Shown here: positions 1 through 6,361 of the stretch, in pieces
Position numbering within the stretch: the stretch's first letter is position 1
How the letters are laid out: the number at the start of each line of letters is the position of its first letter
Source: Myxococcales bacterium
GTDB lineage: Bacteria > Myxococcota_A > UBA9042 > PHBI01 > JAAZYN01
Direction of reading: 5' to 3'
DNA: 8,437 nt
NCBI GenBank assembly: GCA_014239625.1
Contig: JAAZYN010000115.1
Span: 1-8,437 of the forward strand
Notes under the pieces: model-generated
Seen by the model: only the letters and a program-made list of their open reading frames with translations
Told to the model about the DNA's origin: nothing
Database searches by the model: none
Position numbers and translations under genes: made by a program

Positions 1-31
1 TCGCCGCCGTCGCCGTCGCCGCCGCCGACGG
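1..31. repeat. GCC/GTC trinucleotide simple repeat
   Basis: The first 31 bases are a run of TCGCCG and CCG units ending in ACG. On the - strand, in the frame of the partial ORF described next, it encodes nine consecutive arginines at the window edge; in another - frame it would encode Gly/Asp repeats. The repeat may continue outside the window. Such tracts are prone to slippage, so the true coding frame beyond it is uncertain. Confidence 0.7.
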
Positions 32-480
32 AGCATGTGTACTCGAGGTCGGCCACCCATTCGGTGGGGCTCTCGGATGAACCAGAGGCCGTGTCGGAGG
101 AACTCGTGGAGTGCGGCGGGGACGAAGCGGCCGGTGATGTCCCAGACGGGGGGCAGGTGTTGGCACCGTACCTGCCTTGCGAGGTGCACCGTCGCTGGCT
201 TGTCCACGCTCCGCAGCACCAACTCGCGCGCTGCTGCGGCGACTTCCGCCGGATGCTGCGTCAGCGACCACGCCTCGACCAAGAAGCTCTGTGGCGCAGG
301 AGCTGGACGGGCCATGAGCGGCTCGATGATCCGGGCCCAGCGCTCTCTCCACCGAAGTCGGCGCTCTGCGCGCGCCGAAGCAGCGGCCGCACCCGCGAGC
401 CAAAAAGATGAATCCAAGTGGCGTTGACTGCGTCGTAGGTTCTGGAATCCAAATCCCAAAGAAGTGCTCGACGTTGTCAT
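1..480 (-). CDS. Unrecognised partial protein, N-terminal part, runs off the left edge
   Basis: A frame starting at an ATG whose A is at 480 stays open for 160 codons to the window edge with no stop. I do not recognise the product. From about residue 60 on, codons favour G or C at position 3, as expected for real coding sequence here; the first 30 or so codons are AT-richer, so the true start may be further in. No Shine-Dalgarno is well placed before the ATG. Residues near 84-103 (VEAWSLTQHPAEVAAAAREL) look like an ordinary soluble helical segment. A later stretch has WDITGRF near residues 133-139, followed by a His/Arg-rich segment and a terminal poly-Arg run that may mark a frameshift. Two + strand frames overlapping this region look like shadows. 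It is divergent from the ammonia-lyase gene. It could also be a decayed gene. Confidence 0.4.
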   Translation of the reverse strand, partial: MTTSSTSLGFGFQNLRRSQRHLDSSFWLAGAAAASARAERRLRWRERWARIIEPLMARPAPAPQSFLVEAWSLTQHPAEVAAAARELVLRSVDKPATVHLARQVRCQHLPPVWDITGRFVPAALHEFLRHGLWFIREPHRMGGRPRVHMLRRRRRRRRRR

Positions 481-504
481 CGTAACTGCTGTAAGGCACC
501 CCCT

Positions 505-522
505 CTCCAAAGAACGCTGGAG
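505..522 (+). promoter_or_regulatory. Shine-Dalgarno for the lyase TTG start, inside a small hairpin
   Basis: GGAG at 519-522 lies six bases before the TTG at 529 and supports that start over the ATG at 547, which has no Shine-Dalgarno. CTCCA (505-509) is the exact complement of TGGAG (518-522), with an 8-base loop. A five-pair hairpin could therefore cover the ribosome site. The stem is short and may be chance. I saw no convincing -35/-10 pair in 430-528. Confidence 0.3.
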
Positions 523-528
523 TATGGC

Positions 529-2103
529 TTGAGTCCTTCCGAACGTATGGCGCTGGTCCGAGTGCAGGGCGAGTCCGACCTCAGACCGGTCGTCCATGTG
601 GGTGCACAGCGCATGACTGTGAACGACCTGTTGACGCTGGCGCGCGGGGACTCGCGCCCCGCCCTCGCGACCACCGCACGTGAGCGCATGGCCAAGAGCC
701 ACGCCGTGGTGAAGGACCAACTCGGTGCGCGGAGCACGATCTACGGCGTCACCACCGGTGTCGGTGCCTCGGTCAAGACCGCGGTGCCGCCGGAAGCCGC
801 GGCGGAGTTGTCGCTGAACCTGCTCCGCTTTCATGGATGTGGCACCGGGCGGACCCTCGATGACCTCGAGAGCGCGGCCGTCCTCGCCATCCGATTGAAT
901 GTTCTGGCCCGCGGTCACAGCGGAGTGCGCCCCGTTGTCGCCGAGCAGATAGCGGCCCTGTTGGAGCACCGGGCGTTACCCTGTATCCCAGCGGAGGGGT
1001 CGGTGGGCGCCAGCGGCGACCTCACGCCCCTGAGCTACGTCGCCGCTTGCCTCGTGGGCGAGCGCGAGGTCCGGTATCGGGGTGAGACGGTGCCCTCGAG
1101 TGAGGCGCTCCTGGCGCTCGGACGCCAGCCGCTTCAGCTGGGACCCAAAGAGGCCCTCTCGCTGATGAACGGCACGTCGGTCGCTACCGCGCTGGGATGC
1201 CTCGCTTGGAGTCGAGCGCGGCGCCTGGCTCGCCTCGCTGCCGTCCTGACGGCCATGGCGAGCGAAGCTATCGCTGGCAACCCCGAGCACTTCGACGCCT
1301 TCTTGGCGGAGGTGAACCCCTTCCCCGGCCAAGCCACGGTCGCGGCCTGGATTCGCGAGGACCTGGGTGCCCCGAGCAGCGTCGCCCCGGCGCGGCTCCA
1401 AGATCGCTACTCGATTCGCTGTGTACCCCACATCGTAGGCGTGCTCGTCGACGCGTTGACCTGGTCGCAGGGGATCTTGGAGACCGCCATAAATGGCGTC
1501 AGCGACAACCCCGTGATCGACATCGACAACGCCCGCATCATCCACGGGGGCAACTTCTACGGTGGCCACGTTGGATTCGCGATGGATTCGCTCAAGGTGG
1601 CTGTCGCCAACATGGCCGACCTGCTGGACCGTCAGCTGATGCTGCTGAACAACCCATCAGAGAGCGCCGGCCTGCCCGAGAACCTGGTAGGCCTGGCCGG
1701 ACCAGCCGCGGCGACTCACCACGGGTTCAAGGCGATGAGCATTACGGCGTCGGCGCTGACCGCGGAGGCGCTGAAATTGACCATGCCGGCGAGCGCCTTC
1801 AGCCGCAGCACTGAGGGACACAACCAGGACAAGGTACCGATGGCCACCACGGCGGCGCGGGATCTCCTTCGCGTGGTGGAGCTCACCGAACAGGTCGCGG
1901 CCATCGCGACCCTGGCTTCTTGCCAGGCGCTGGAGCTGCGCGCCGGGATCGACCGCTCCAATCGTGGCCACGACCTGCTCCGCGCGGTGCGCGCCGAGGC
2001 CGCCTACGTGTCGGCAGATCGTCGCATGGATCGGGACATCGCCGCCGTCCTGCGGCTGCTCCGCAGCGACTCGCTGCCGCTGGGATCGCTGGACCTGTCG
2101 TGA
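529..2103 (+). CDS. MIO-type aromatic amino acid ammonia-lyase (HAL/TAL/PAL family), aryl-polyene type
   Basis: A cytosolic enzyme of the histidine/tyrosine/phenylalanine ammonia-lyase family. It removes ammonia from an aromatic amino acid to give an aryl acrylate. At 524 residues it is close to the usual bacterial length. Visible landmarks are the Tyr-loop IYGVTTGVG (71-79), the MIO cofactor triad Ala-Ser-Gly at 161-163 inside GSVGASGDLTPLSY, LMNGT (212-216, Asn214), QDRYSIR (291-297), SDNPV (325-329) and HNQDKVPM (431-438). Histidine ammonia-lyases have Glu in a QED motif at the last site. Here it is Asn-Gln-Asp, as in tyrosine and phenylalanine lyases, so histidine is an unlikely substrate. 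The selectivity pair is Phe101-His102, a mix of the PAL (Phe-Leu) and HAL (Ser-His) patterns. First gene of the cassette; the TTG start follows GGAG. With these neighbours, its likely role is to supply the aryl starter (for example 4-coumarate) for a polyene lipid. Substrate is inferred. Confidence 0.93.
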   Translation: MSPSERMALVRVQGESDLRPVVHVGAQRMTVNDLLTLARGDSRPALATTARERMAKSHAVVKDQLGARSTIYGVTTGVGASVKTAVPPEAAAELSLNLLRFHGCGTGRTLDDLESAAVLAIRLNVLARGHSGVRPVVAEQIAALLEHRALPCIPAEGSVGASGDLTPLSYVAACLVGEREVRYRGETVPSSEALLALGRQPLQLGPKEALSLMNGTSVATALGCLAWSRARRLARLAAVLTAMASEAIAGNPEHFDAFLAEVNPFPGQATVAAWIREDLGAPSSVAPARLQDRYSIRCVPHIVGVLVDALTWSQGILETAINGVSDNPVIDIDNARIIHGGNFYGGHVGFAMDSLKVAVANMADLLDRQLMLLNNPSESAGLPENLVGLAGPAAATHHGFKAMSITASALTAEALKLTMPASAFSRSTEGHNQDKVPMATTAARDLLRVVELTEQVAAIATLASCQALELRAGIDRSNRGHDLLRAVRAEAAYVSADRRMDRDIAAVLRLLRSDSLPLGSLDLS

Positions 2104-2525
2104 CGTTCGACAAGGCGGCGTGGCGCGCACGCGCGGTGACCATCGAGGACGAGGTCCCCTTTCACGACTGCGACCCACTGTTCGTCGTCTGGCACGGGCG
2201 CTACTTTCAGTACCTCGAGAAAGCGCGCCAGGTGCTGCTCCGGAAGTACGCCCTGGATGTGCCCGACGTTCGGGCCATGGGCTATCGGATGTACATCACC
2301 GACGCTCGCTGCCGATACATGTTCCCGCTGAGCTACGGCGACAAGCTCAGCGTGACGGCCTGGTTCACGCAGCTCGACCCGCTGCTGCGCGTGTCCTACG
2401 AGGTGAAGAACCTGACCCACGACCGCCGCAGCGCTCGTGCCTACACCGTCATCGCGACCACCGACGTGAGCGGAAACCTGCTGACCCGGATACCGGACAA
2501 TGTTGCGGCGCGCCTTGCTCAATAG
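2100..2525 (+). CDS. 4-hydroxybenzoyl-CoA-type hotdog thioesterase
   Basis: A 141-residue single-hotdog acyl-CoA/acyl-ACP thioesterase, the normal family length. The GTG start at 2100 overlaps the TGA of the lyase gene (GTGA), a classic translational-coupling layout; a GTG at 2136 is a less likely alternative. The signature FHDCDPLFVVWHGRYFQYLE (21-40) closely follows the 4-hydroxybenzoyl-CoA thioesterase motif GDCDPAGIVWYPNY, with Asp25 at the catalytic aspartate position. Downstream segments such as YGDKLSVTAW (about 80-89) fit the hotdog beta-sheet. There is no signal peptide, so it is cytosolic. Aryl polyene clusters carry a thioesterase of this family. Here it would release, edit or transfer the aryl-polyenoyl chain. 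Its exact substrate cannot be read from sequence. Confidence 0.9.
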   Translation: MTFDKAAWRARAVTIEDEVPFHDCDPLFVVWHGRYFQYLEKARQVLLRKYALDVPDVRAMGYRMYITDARCRYMFPLSYGDKLSVTAWFTQLDPLLRVSYEVKNLTHDRRSARAYTVIATTDVSGNLLTRIPDNVAARLAQ

Positions 2526-3159
2526 CTTGACCTGTCTGAGCGTTGTCGCCCTCCTCGCTGCCTCTGGTGCAGCCGCGGAGCCGCCACCCGCCGCCCCTCG
2601 GTTGACGTTGGATGGTCTGCTGAACAAGCTCGCCACGATGCCGGGCCTCGAGGCCCGGTTCGTCGAGCGCAAGCATATGAAGTTGCTAGCTAAGCCGCTC
2701 GTATCCAAGGGCGCCCTGTACTACACACGGCCCGGCTATCTTGCGCGTCACGTGACGGCCCCCAAACCCGTCAAGATGCTCATTACTCCGCGTCACCTCG
2801 AGATCTCTCAAGGCGCCGGCCGACAACAGATCGATCTGAGCGCGCGGCCCGACGTCAAGACCTTCGTCGAGTCCTTCGCCAGACTGCTGGCGGGCGACAA
2901 GAGAGCTTTGGCCGGCGTCTATGCGCTCAAGTTTACAACCACCGCCGAGCCGACGGGGCGATGGACCCTGCAGCTGACGCCGAAGGCCGCGACCCTGCGC
3001 AAGCTCGTCTCCAAGTTGACGGTGAAAGGCAAGAGCTTTGCGGTCGCGAGCATCCGCGTAGACGAGACATCGGGTGATTATGCGGTCACCGAGATCTCCG
3101 GCGCCGACCCCGGGCGGCGTTTCACCGCGGCGGAGCGGAAAACGCTCTTCGGTTTCTGA
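2500..3159 (+). CDS. LolA-like periplasmic lipid/lipoprotein carrier
   Basis: A 219-residue exported protein. The N-terminus MLRRALLNSLTCLSVVALLA followed by ASGAAA-Glu is a Sec signal peptide with a signal peptidase I site after about Ala26. No lipobox is seen, so the mature protein should be soluble in the periplasm. The mature part has the LolA-like opening: a helix (LDGLLNKLATMPGL, 37-50), then ARFVERKHMKLLAKPLVSKG (52-71) and ALYYTRPGYLARHV, a pattern shared with LolA-related proteins of aryl polyene clusters. The ATG at 2500 lies inside the end of the thioesterase gene (26-nt overlap), implying coupling. It sits directly before the MMPL exporter. The likely job is to accept a lipid-like product from the pump and carry it towards the outer membrane. 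It is probably not the housekeeping LolA, given its context and divergence. Confidence 0.87.
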   Translation: MLRRALLNSLTCLSVVALLAASGAAAEPPPAAPRLTLDGLLNKLATMPGLEARFVERKHMKLLAKPLVSKGALYYTRPGYLARHVTAPKPVKMLITPRHLEISQGAGRQQIDLSARPDVKTFVESFARLLAGDKRALAGVYALKFTTTAEPTGRWTLQLTPKAATLRKLVSKLTVKGKSFAVASIRVDETSGDYAVTEISGADPGRRFTAAERKTLFGF

Positions 3160-3162
3160 GAC

Positions 3163-5538
3163 GTGAAGACGGATAGAGCCTTCTGGTCGTTGCTCCTGGG
3201 CCTGATGGTGTTGGGCGGGGTGGTGATCGTCCGGCTGGACGTTTCGACCGATATGACGCGGTTCATGCCGAGCTCCGAGGCGCGGGGTCAAGCCCACCTG
3301 ATGCGGCAATTCGCGACAAGTGAGCTGAGCCGAACGATGCTGTTGGTGGTGGGCGCGCCCTCACCGCAGGCGGCGGTGTCTGCGTCCCGCGCCTTCGAGG
3401 AGGCCCTTCGGCGACAACCGGCGGTGGGTCGCAACCTGGCGTTCCTCGAGGGGGGGCCGCCCAAAGGTCTGGATAGGGCCTTTTGGGAGCTCTACCAACC
3501 ACGGAGGCTGGCGTTTCTCGCCGAAAACGCTGCCTCCGCGCGGGCGCTGCTCACCCGTGAAGGGCTGACCCAGGCCGCCGAGAGCCTCAAGGATCGACTG
3601 GCGACACCGATGTCGACCCTGATCGCGCGCGCCGCGCCGTCCGATCCGTTAATGATCACGGCCTCCATGATGGACGGCCTGCAACCGACCCGCGCGGCCG
3701 CCCTGGCGGTGGCCGAGGGGCGCTTCATGACGGCGGACGGTCGACACGCGGTGTTGTTTCTGGGCACCACCGCCTCCGCCTTCGACGCCGTCATTCAGGG
3801 GCCCGTTCTAGACGGCATCCGCGCCGCCTTCGACAGCGTAAATGCCGCCGCTGGTGACGCGCTCACGTTACAGCAAAGCGGCGTCAACCGGTTAGCCGTG
3901 GCGGCCCAGGCGTCCATCAAAAAGGACATCCAGCGGGTCTCGGTGATCAGCGTCCTGTCGGTCGTCGTGCTGTTCATGCTCCTGTTCGGGTCCTTGCGGC
4001 TCGTGGCGGTCACGCTGGTTCCGATTACGGCCGGGATCGTCGCCGGCGTGGCGGGCTGTCTGCTACTGTTTGGCTCTATCCACGGGCTGACCCTTGCGTT
4101 CGGTGCCGCGCTCATCGGCGTGTGTATCGACTACTGCGCCCACACTTACTGTCATCATCAGCTCGAAGGCGATCCCGATGGCGCGCGGGGGACCGTCCGC
4201 AAGGTCTGGGGCGGGCTCGCGCTGGGCGCGACGACGACCATCACCGGCTTCGTGGCGCTGGGTGGCGCGACCTTCCCCGGGCTCCAGGAGGTCGGGGTGT
4301 TCGGCGCCCTGGGCGTCGGCGCGGCGCTGGCGGCCACGCGCTGGCTCGTGCCTCCGCTCATGGGCAGCGGGGGAGCTGCTCGCCCGAGGCTGATCGCTCT
4401 CTCCGCCGGACTCGAGCGTCTGCTGGCCGCCGCGCGGCGTCAGCGAGTGGTGCTGACGCTGCTGCCCCTGGGGTGCCTGGTGGTGGTCGCCATGGGCATC
4501 CCGAAGATGGGGTGGAACGACGACCTCAGCGAGTTCGGGCGGGTCGGCGGGCCGCTTGTGGAGGAAGACGAGACCGTCCGCGCGATGGTCGCCCCCTTCG
4601 AACAACGCCGCTTCGTGCTCTCCATCGGCGATGACGACGAGGCCGCGCTGGTGGCCAACGACGCCGTGGTCGCTCATCTGCGCGCCGCTCGTGCGGCCGG
4701 AGAGCTCACGAGCTTTCGCAGCGTCGCTCAGCTACTGCGCAGTAAGGCAACCCAGCAGCACGTCTCGGCGGTCGCGCGGTCGCCCGACACGGACCTGTGG
4801 CGGCGCCTGCACCACGCCTTCGCCGGGGCCGGCTTCAACGCGGCCCTGTTCGCTCCCTTCAAGGCGACGTTGGAGGCGCAGCCGCCCGCGGCCCTCACTT
4901 ATTCAGAGCTGGCGGCGTCTCCGTTGGCGGCGATGGTGCGCCCCTTCCGCGTGACGCTGGGGGATCGGGTAGGGTTCGTCACCTTCCTTACGGGGCTCGA
5001 CCACCCCGCGGCGGTCGAGCGCCGATTGGCCGGCGTGGACGGGGCGCAACTGCTCGACTTCGGCGCCGTCATGACGGACGCTTACGGCGGTTACCGACGC
5101 CGCATGATCGAGTTGCTGTTGCTCGGCCTGGCCGCGGTCGTGATGGTGGTGGCCCTCCGCTATCGAGACCTCAGGCTCACCGTCGCCGCCCTGGCTCCAT
5201 CGCTGCTCGCCGCTGCCACCACCCTGTCGGTGCTCACTATGGCCGGGCTGCCGCTGAGCGTGTTGACCGTCACCGCGCTGTTGATGGTGGTGTGTATCGG
5301 CGTCGATTACGGTGTGTTTTTGGCGGAGACCGCCAGAGGCAATGTCCGGCTGGGCCCCACCATGGCCGCGCTGGTTGTCGCCGCGGTGTCGACACTCCTG
5401 GGCTTCGGGCTGCTCTCGCTTTCCGATCATCCATCCCTCATGAGCCTGGGCCTGACCGCGGCGATAGGCGTCGGCGCGAGCGTGATATTGGCGCCCACGA
5501 CCTTGATCCTCATGGGCGCTGGCAGGGCCGAGGCGTGA
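3163..5538 (+). CDS. MMPL/RND-superfamily lipid exporter
   Basis: A 791-residue inner-membrane transporter with duplicated RND/MMPL architecture. TM1 is at about 8-24, followed by a periplasmic domain (about 27-255). A membrane bundle lies at about 258-400, then another TM at about 428-446. The second periplasmic domain spans about 449-645, and the second membrane bundle about 648-787. Each half carries the intramembrane acidic motif: GVCIDYCAH (319-327, Asp323) and VCIGVDYGV (710-718, Asp715), the sites expected to take part in proton coupling. The GTG start lies 3 nt after the LolA-like stop; the next in-frame ATG would cut into TM1. Aryl polyene clusters encode an MMPL exporter of this kind next to a LolA-like protein, so it probably drives the arylated lipid out of the inner membrane. 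An unusual Cys/His cluster follows the first motif (Cys321, Cys325, His327, Cys330, His331, His332). Substrate is inferred from context. Confidence 0.92.
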   Translation: MKTDRAFWSLLLGLMVLGGVVIVRLDVSTDMTRFMPSSEARGQAHLMRQFATSELSRTMLLVVGAPSPQAAVSASRAFEEALRRQPAVGRNLAFLEGGPPKGLDRAFWELYQPRRLAFLAENAASARALLTREGLTQAAESLKDRLATPMSTLIARAAPSDPLMITASMMDGLQPTRAAALAVAEGRFMTADGRHAVLFLGTTASAFDAVIQGPVLDGIRAAFDSVNAAAGDALTLQQSGVNRLAVAAQASIKKDIQRVSVISVLSVVVLFMLLFGSLRLVAVTLVPITAGIVAGVAGCLLLFGSIHGLTLAFGAALIGVCIDYCAHTYCHHQLEGDPDGARGTVRKVWGGLALGATTTITGFVALGGATFPGLQEVGVFGALGVGAALAATRWLVPPLMGSGGAARPRLIALSAGLERLLAAARRQRVVLTLLPLGCLVVVAMGIPKMGWNDDLSEFGRVGGPLVEEDETVRAMVAPFEQRRFVLSIGDDDEAALVANDAVVAHLRAARAAGELTSFRSVAQLLRSKATQQHVSAVARSPDTDLWRRLHHAFAGAGFNAALFAPFKATLEAQPPAALTYSELAASPLAAMVRPFRVTLGDRVGFVTFLTGLDHPAAVERRLAGVDGAQLLDFGAVMTDAYGGYRRRMIELLLLGLAAVVMVVALRYRDLRLTVAALAPSLLAAATTLSVLTMAGLPLSVLTVTALLMVVCIGVDYGVFLAETARGNVRLGPTMAALVVAAVSTLLGFGLLSLSDHPSLMSLGLTAAIGVGASVILAPTTLILMGAGRAEA

Positions 5539-5548
5539 GGTGCCGACG

Positions 5549-5578
5549 TTGTCGCCGGGCAGTCGTTTCGGCTATAAA
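5549..5578 (+). promoter_or_regulatory. Candidate internal sigma70-type promoter before the lipoprotein gene
   Basis: TTGTCG (5549-5554), an 18-base spacer and TATAAA (5573-5578) lie in the 49-nt gap after the exporter stop. The AT-rich TATAAAAT stands out in this GC-rich region. Initiation a few bases downstream would leave almost no leader before the ATG at 5588, which also has only a weak GAG upstream. This may be chance, and cotranscription from upstream remains the simplest reading. Confidence 0.25.
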
Positions 5579-5587
5579 ATCGAGCCC

Positions 5588-6223
5588 ATGAAAGCTACCC
5601 GCCTGAACCATGGTCTGGCCTGCGCCCTCGCGCTGGTTGTCATGGCCTGCTGCCCAGCGGTGAGGCCCGACGCGCTGCCACCCGGAGCCTATCCGGGCAC
5701 CTTGCGGGCGCCAGTGGACCTCGGCGCTGACGTGATGTGGCGTCAGCGGGTGACCGCCAAATGGGGCAAGTCCCAGTCCCGGAGCTTCGAGGCGGTGCTG
5801 CAGACGCAAGGGGGCAAGCTGACGCTCCTGGGCCTCTCGCCGATGGGTCAGGCGGGCTTCGTCATTACCCTCGACAAGGGGGCCATCGGTTTCGACAACA
5901 CCAGCGGTATGGACCTCCCGTTTCCCGCGCGGTTCACCGTGTTGGATGTCCAGCGGGCCTTCTGGCCCTGGCTGGGTTCAGCCCCACCAAAGGCGGGCGA
6001 ACGCTCGGGCGTCGTCGCGGGCGAGGCGATCAACGAGACGTGGCGCGGCGGTCGGCTCCAGCGGCGGATCTTTCGTCGCATCGACGGCGAACCCCCCGGG
6101 CCCATCACCGTCTCTTACGAGGGATATGAGCGGGGCGTCATGGCGCCGGCCAGAGTCGTCTTGCACAACAGCTGGTTTGACTACGTGCTGGTGGTGGAGA
6201 CCTACGAGCAGCAGCAGCTCTGA
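5588..6223 (+). CDS. DUF3261-type lipoprotein of the aryl polyene export set
   Basis: A 211-residue lipoprotein. I chose the ATG at 5588 over an in-frame GTG at 5540 because it begins a proper lipoprotein signal: a charged N-terminus, a hydrophobic core (about 9-19) and the lipobox Val-Met-Ala-Cys with Cys21 as the lipidated residue. The mature protein has the pattern I associate with DUF3261: RSFEAVLQTQGGKLTLLGLS (65-84), PMGQAGFVITLD (85-96), LPFPARFTVLDVQRAFWPWL (110-129), and a C-terminal strand pair near VVLHNSWFDYVLVVET (190-205). There is no Asp at position +2 of the mature chain, so outer-membrane sorting is likely. Last gene of the cassette, 49 nt after the exporter. Its probable role is an outer-membrane anchoring or receiving factor for the exported lipid; the molecular function of the family is not established. 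Confidence 0.85.
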   Translation: MKATRLNHGLACALALVVMACCPAVRPDALPPGAYPGTLRAPVDLGADVMWRQRVTAKWGKSQSRSFEAVLQTQGGKLTLLGLSPMGQAGFVITLDKGAIGFDNTSGMDLPFPARFTVLDVQRAFWPWLGSAPPKAGERSGVVAGEAINETWRGGRLQRRIFRRIDGEPPGPITVSYEGYERGVMAPARVVLHNSWFDYVLVVETYEQQQL

Positions 6224-6229
6224 CCTGAA

Positions 6230-6302
6230 GCGCGGCGCTGGGTGAGCGGTCTGGCGGCGGAGCTCCGTCAGCCGGTATGTCTCACCGCCCGCGCCGCTGC
6301 GC
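6230..6302. terminator. Imperfect hairpin in the convergent intergenic gap, possible bidirectional terminator
   Basis: The 138-nt gap between the converging lipoprotein and membrane-protein genes contains GGTGAG (6241-6246) complementary to CTCACC (6281-6286). Further out, GGCGC and GCGC on the left arm (6230-6238) pair with GCGCC and GCGC on the right (6291-6302), with internal mismatches. The loop holds a perfect 10-base palindrome, CGGAGCTCCG (6258-6267). No T-tract follows on either strand, so an intrinsic terminator is not proven. GC-rich sequence makes chance pairing common. Confidence 0.27.
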
Positions 6303-6361
6303 GGAGGGCGCCCAGCTGCCGATGCGAAGCGCGGCGACCGTGTCGAGGACCGACTGTGGCA

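Noticed and set aside
35..427. Two overlapping + strand frames of about 125-130 codons
   Set aside because: Their translations are low in hydrophobic residues and rich in Arg/Ser/Cys. The - strand frame over the same bases has the more natural composition and stays open to the edge.
976..1569. - strand frame of 197 codons
   Set aside because: It is fully inside the well-supported ammonia-lyase gene on the other strand.
529..2103. Label as histidine ammonia-lyase (hutH) of histidine catabolism
   Set aside because: The QED glutamate is replaced by Gln, the Ser-His pair is Phe-His, and no hut genes are nearby; the neighbours are lipid-export genes.
2004..2708. - strand frame of 234 codons
   Set aside because: It runs antisense across the lyase, thioesterase and LolA-like genes, all of which have clear family motifs.
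4063..4677. - strand frame of 204 codons
   Set aside because: It is fully inside the exporter gene; its His/Arg/Gln-rich translation is typical of an antisense shadow.
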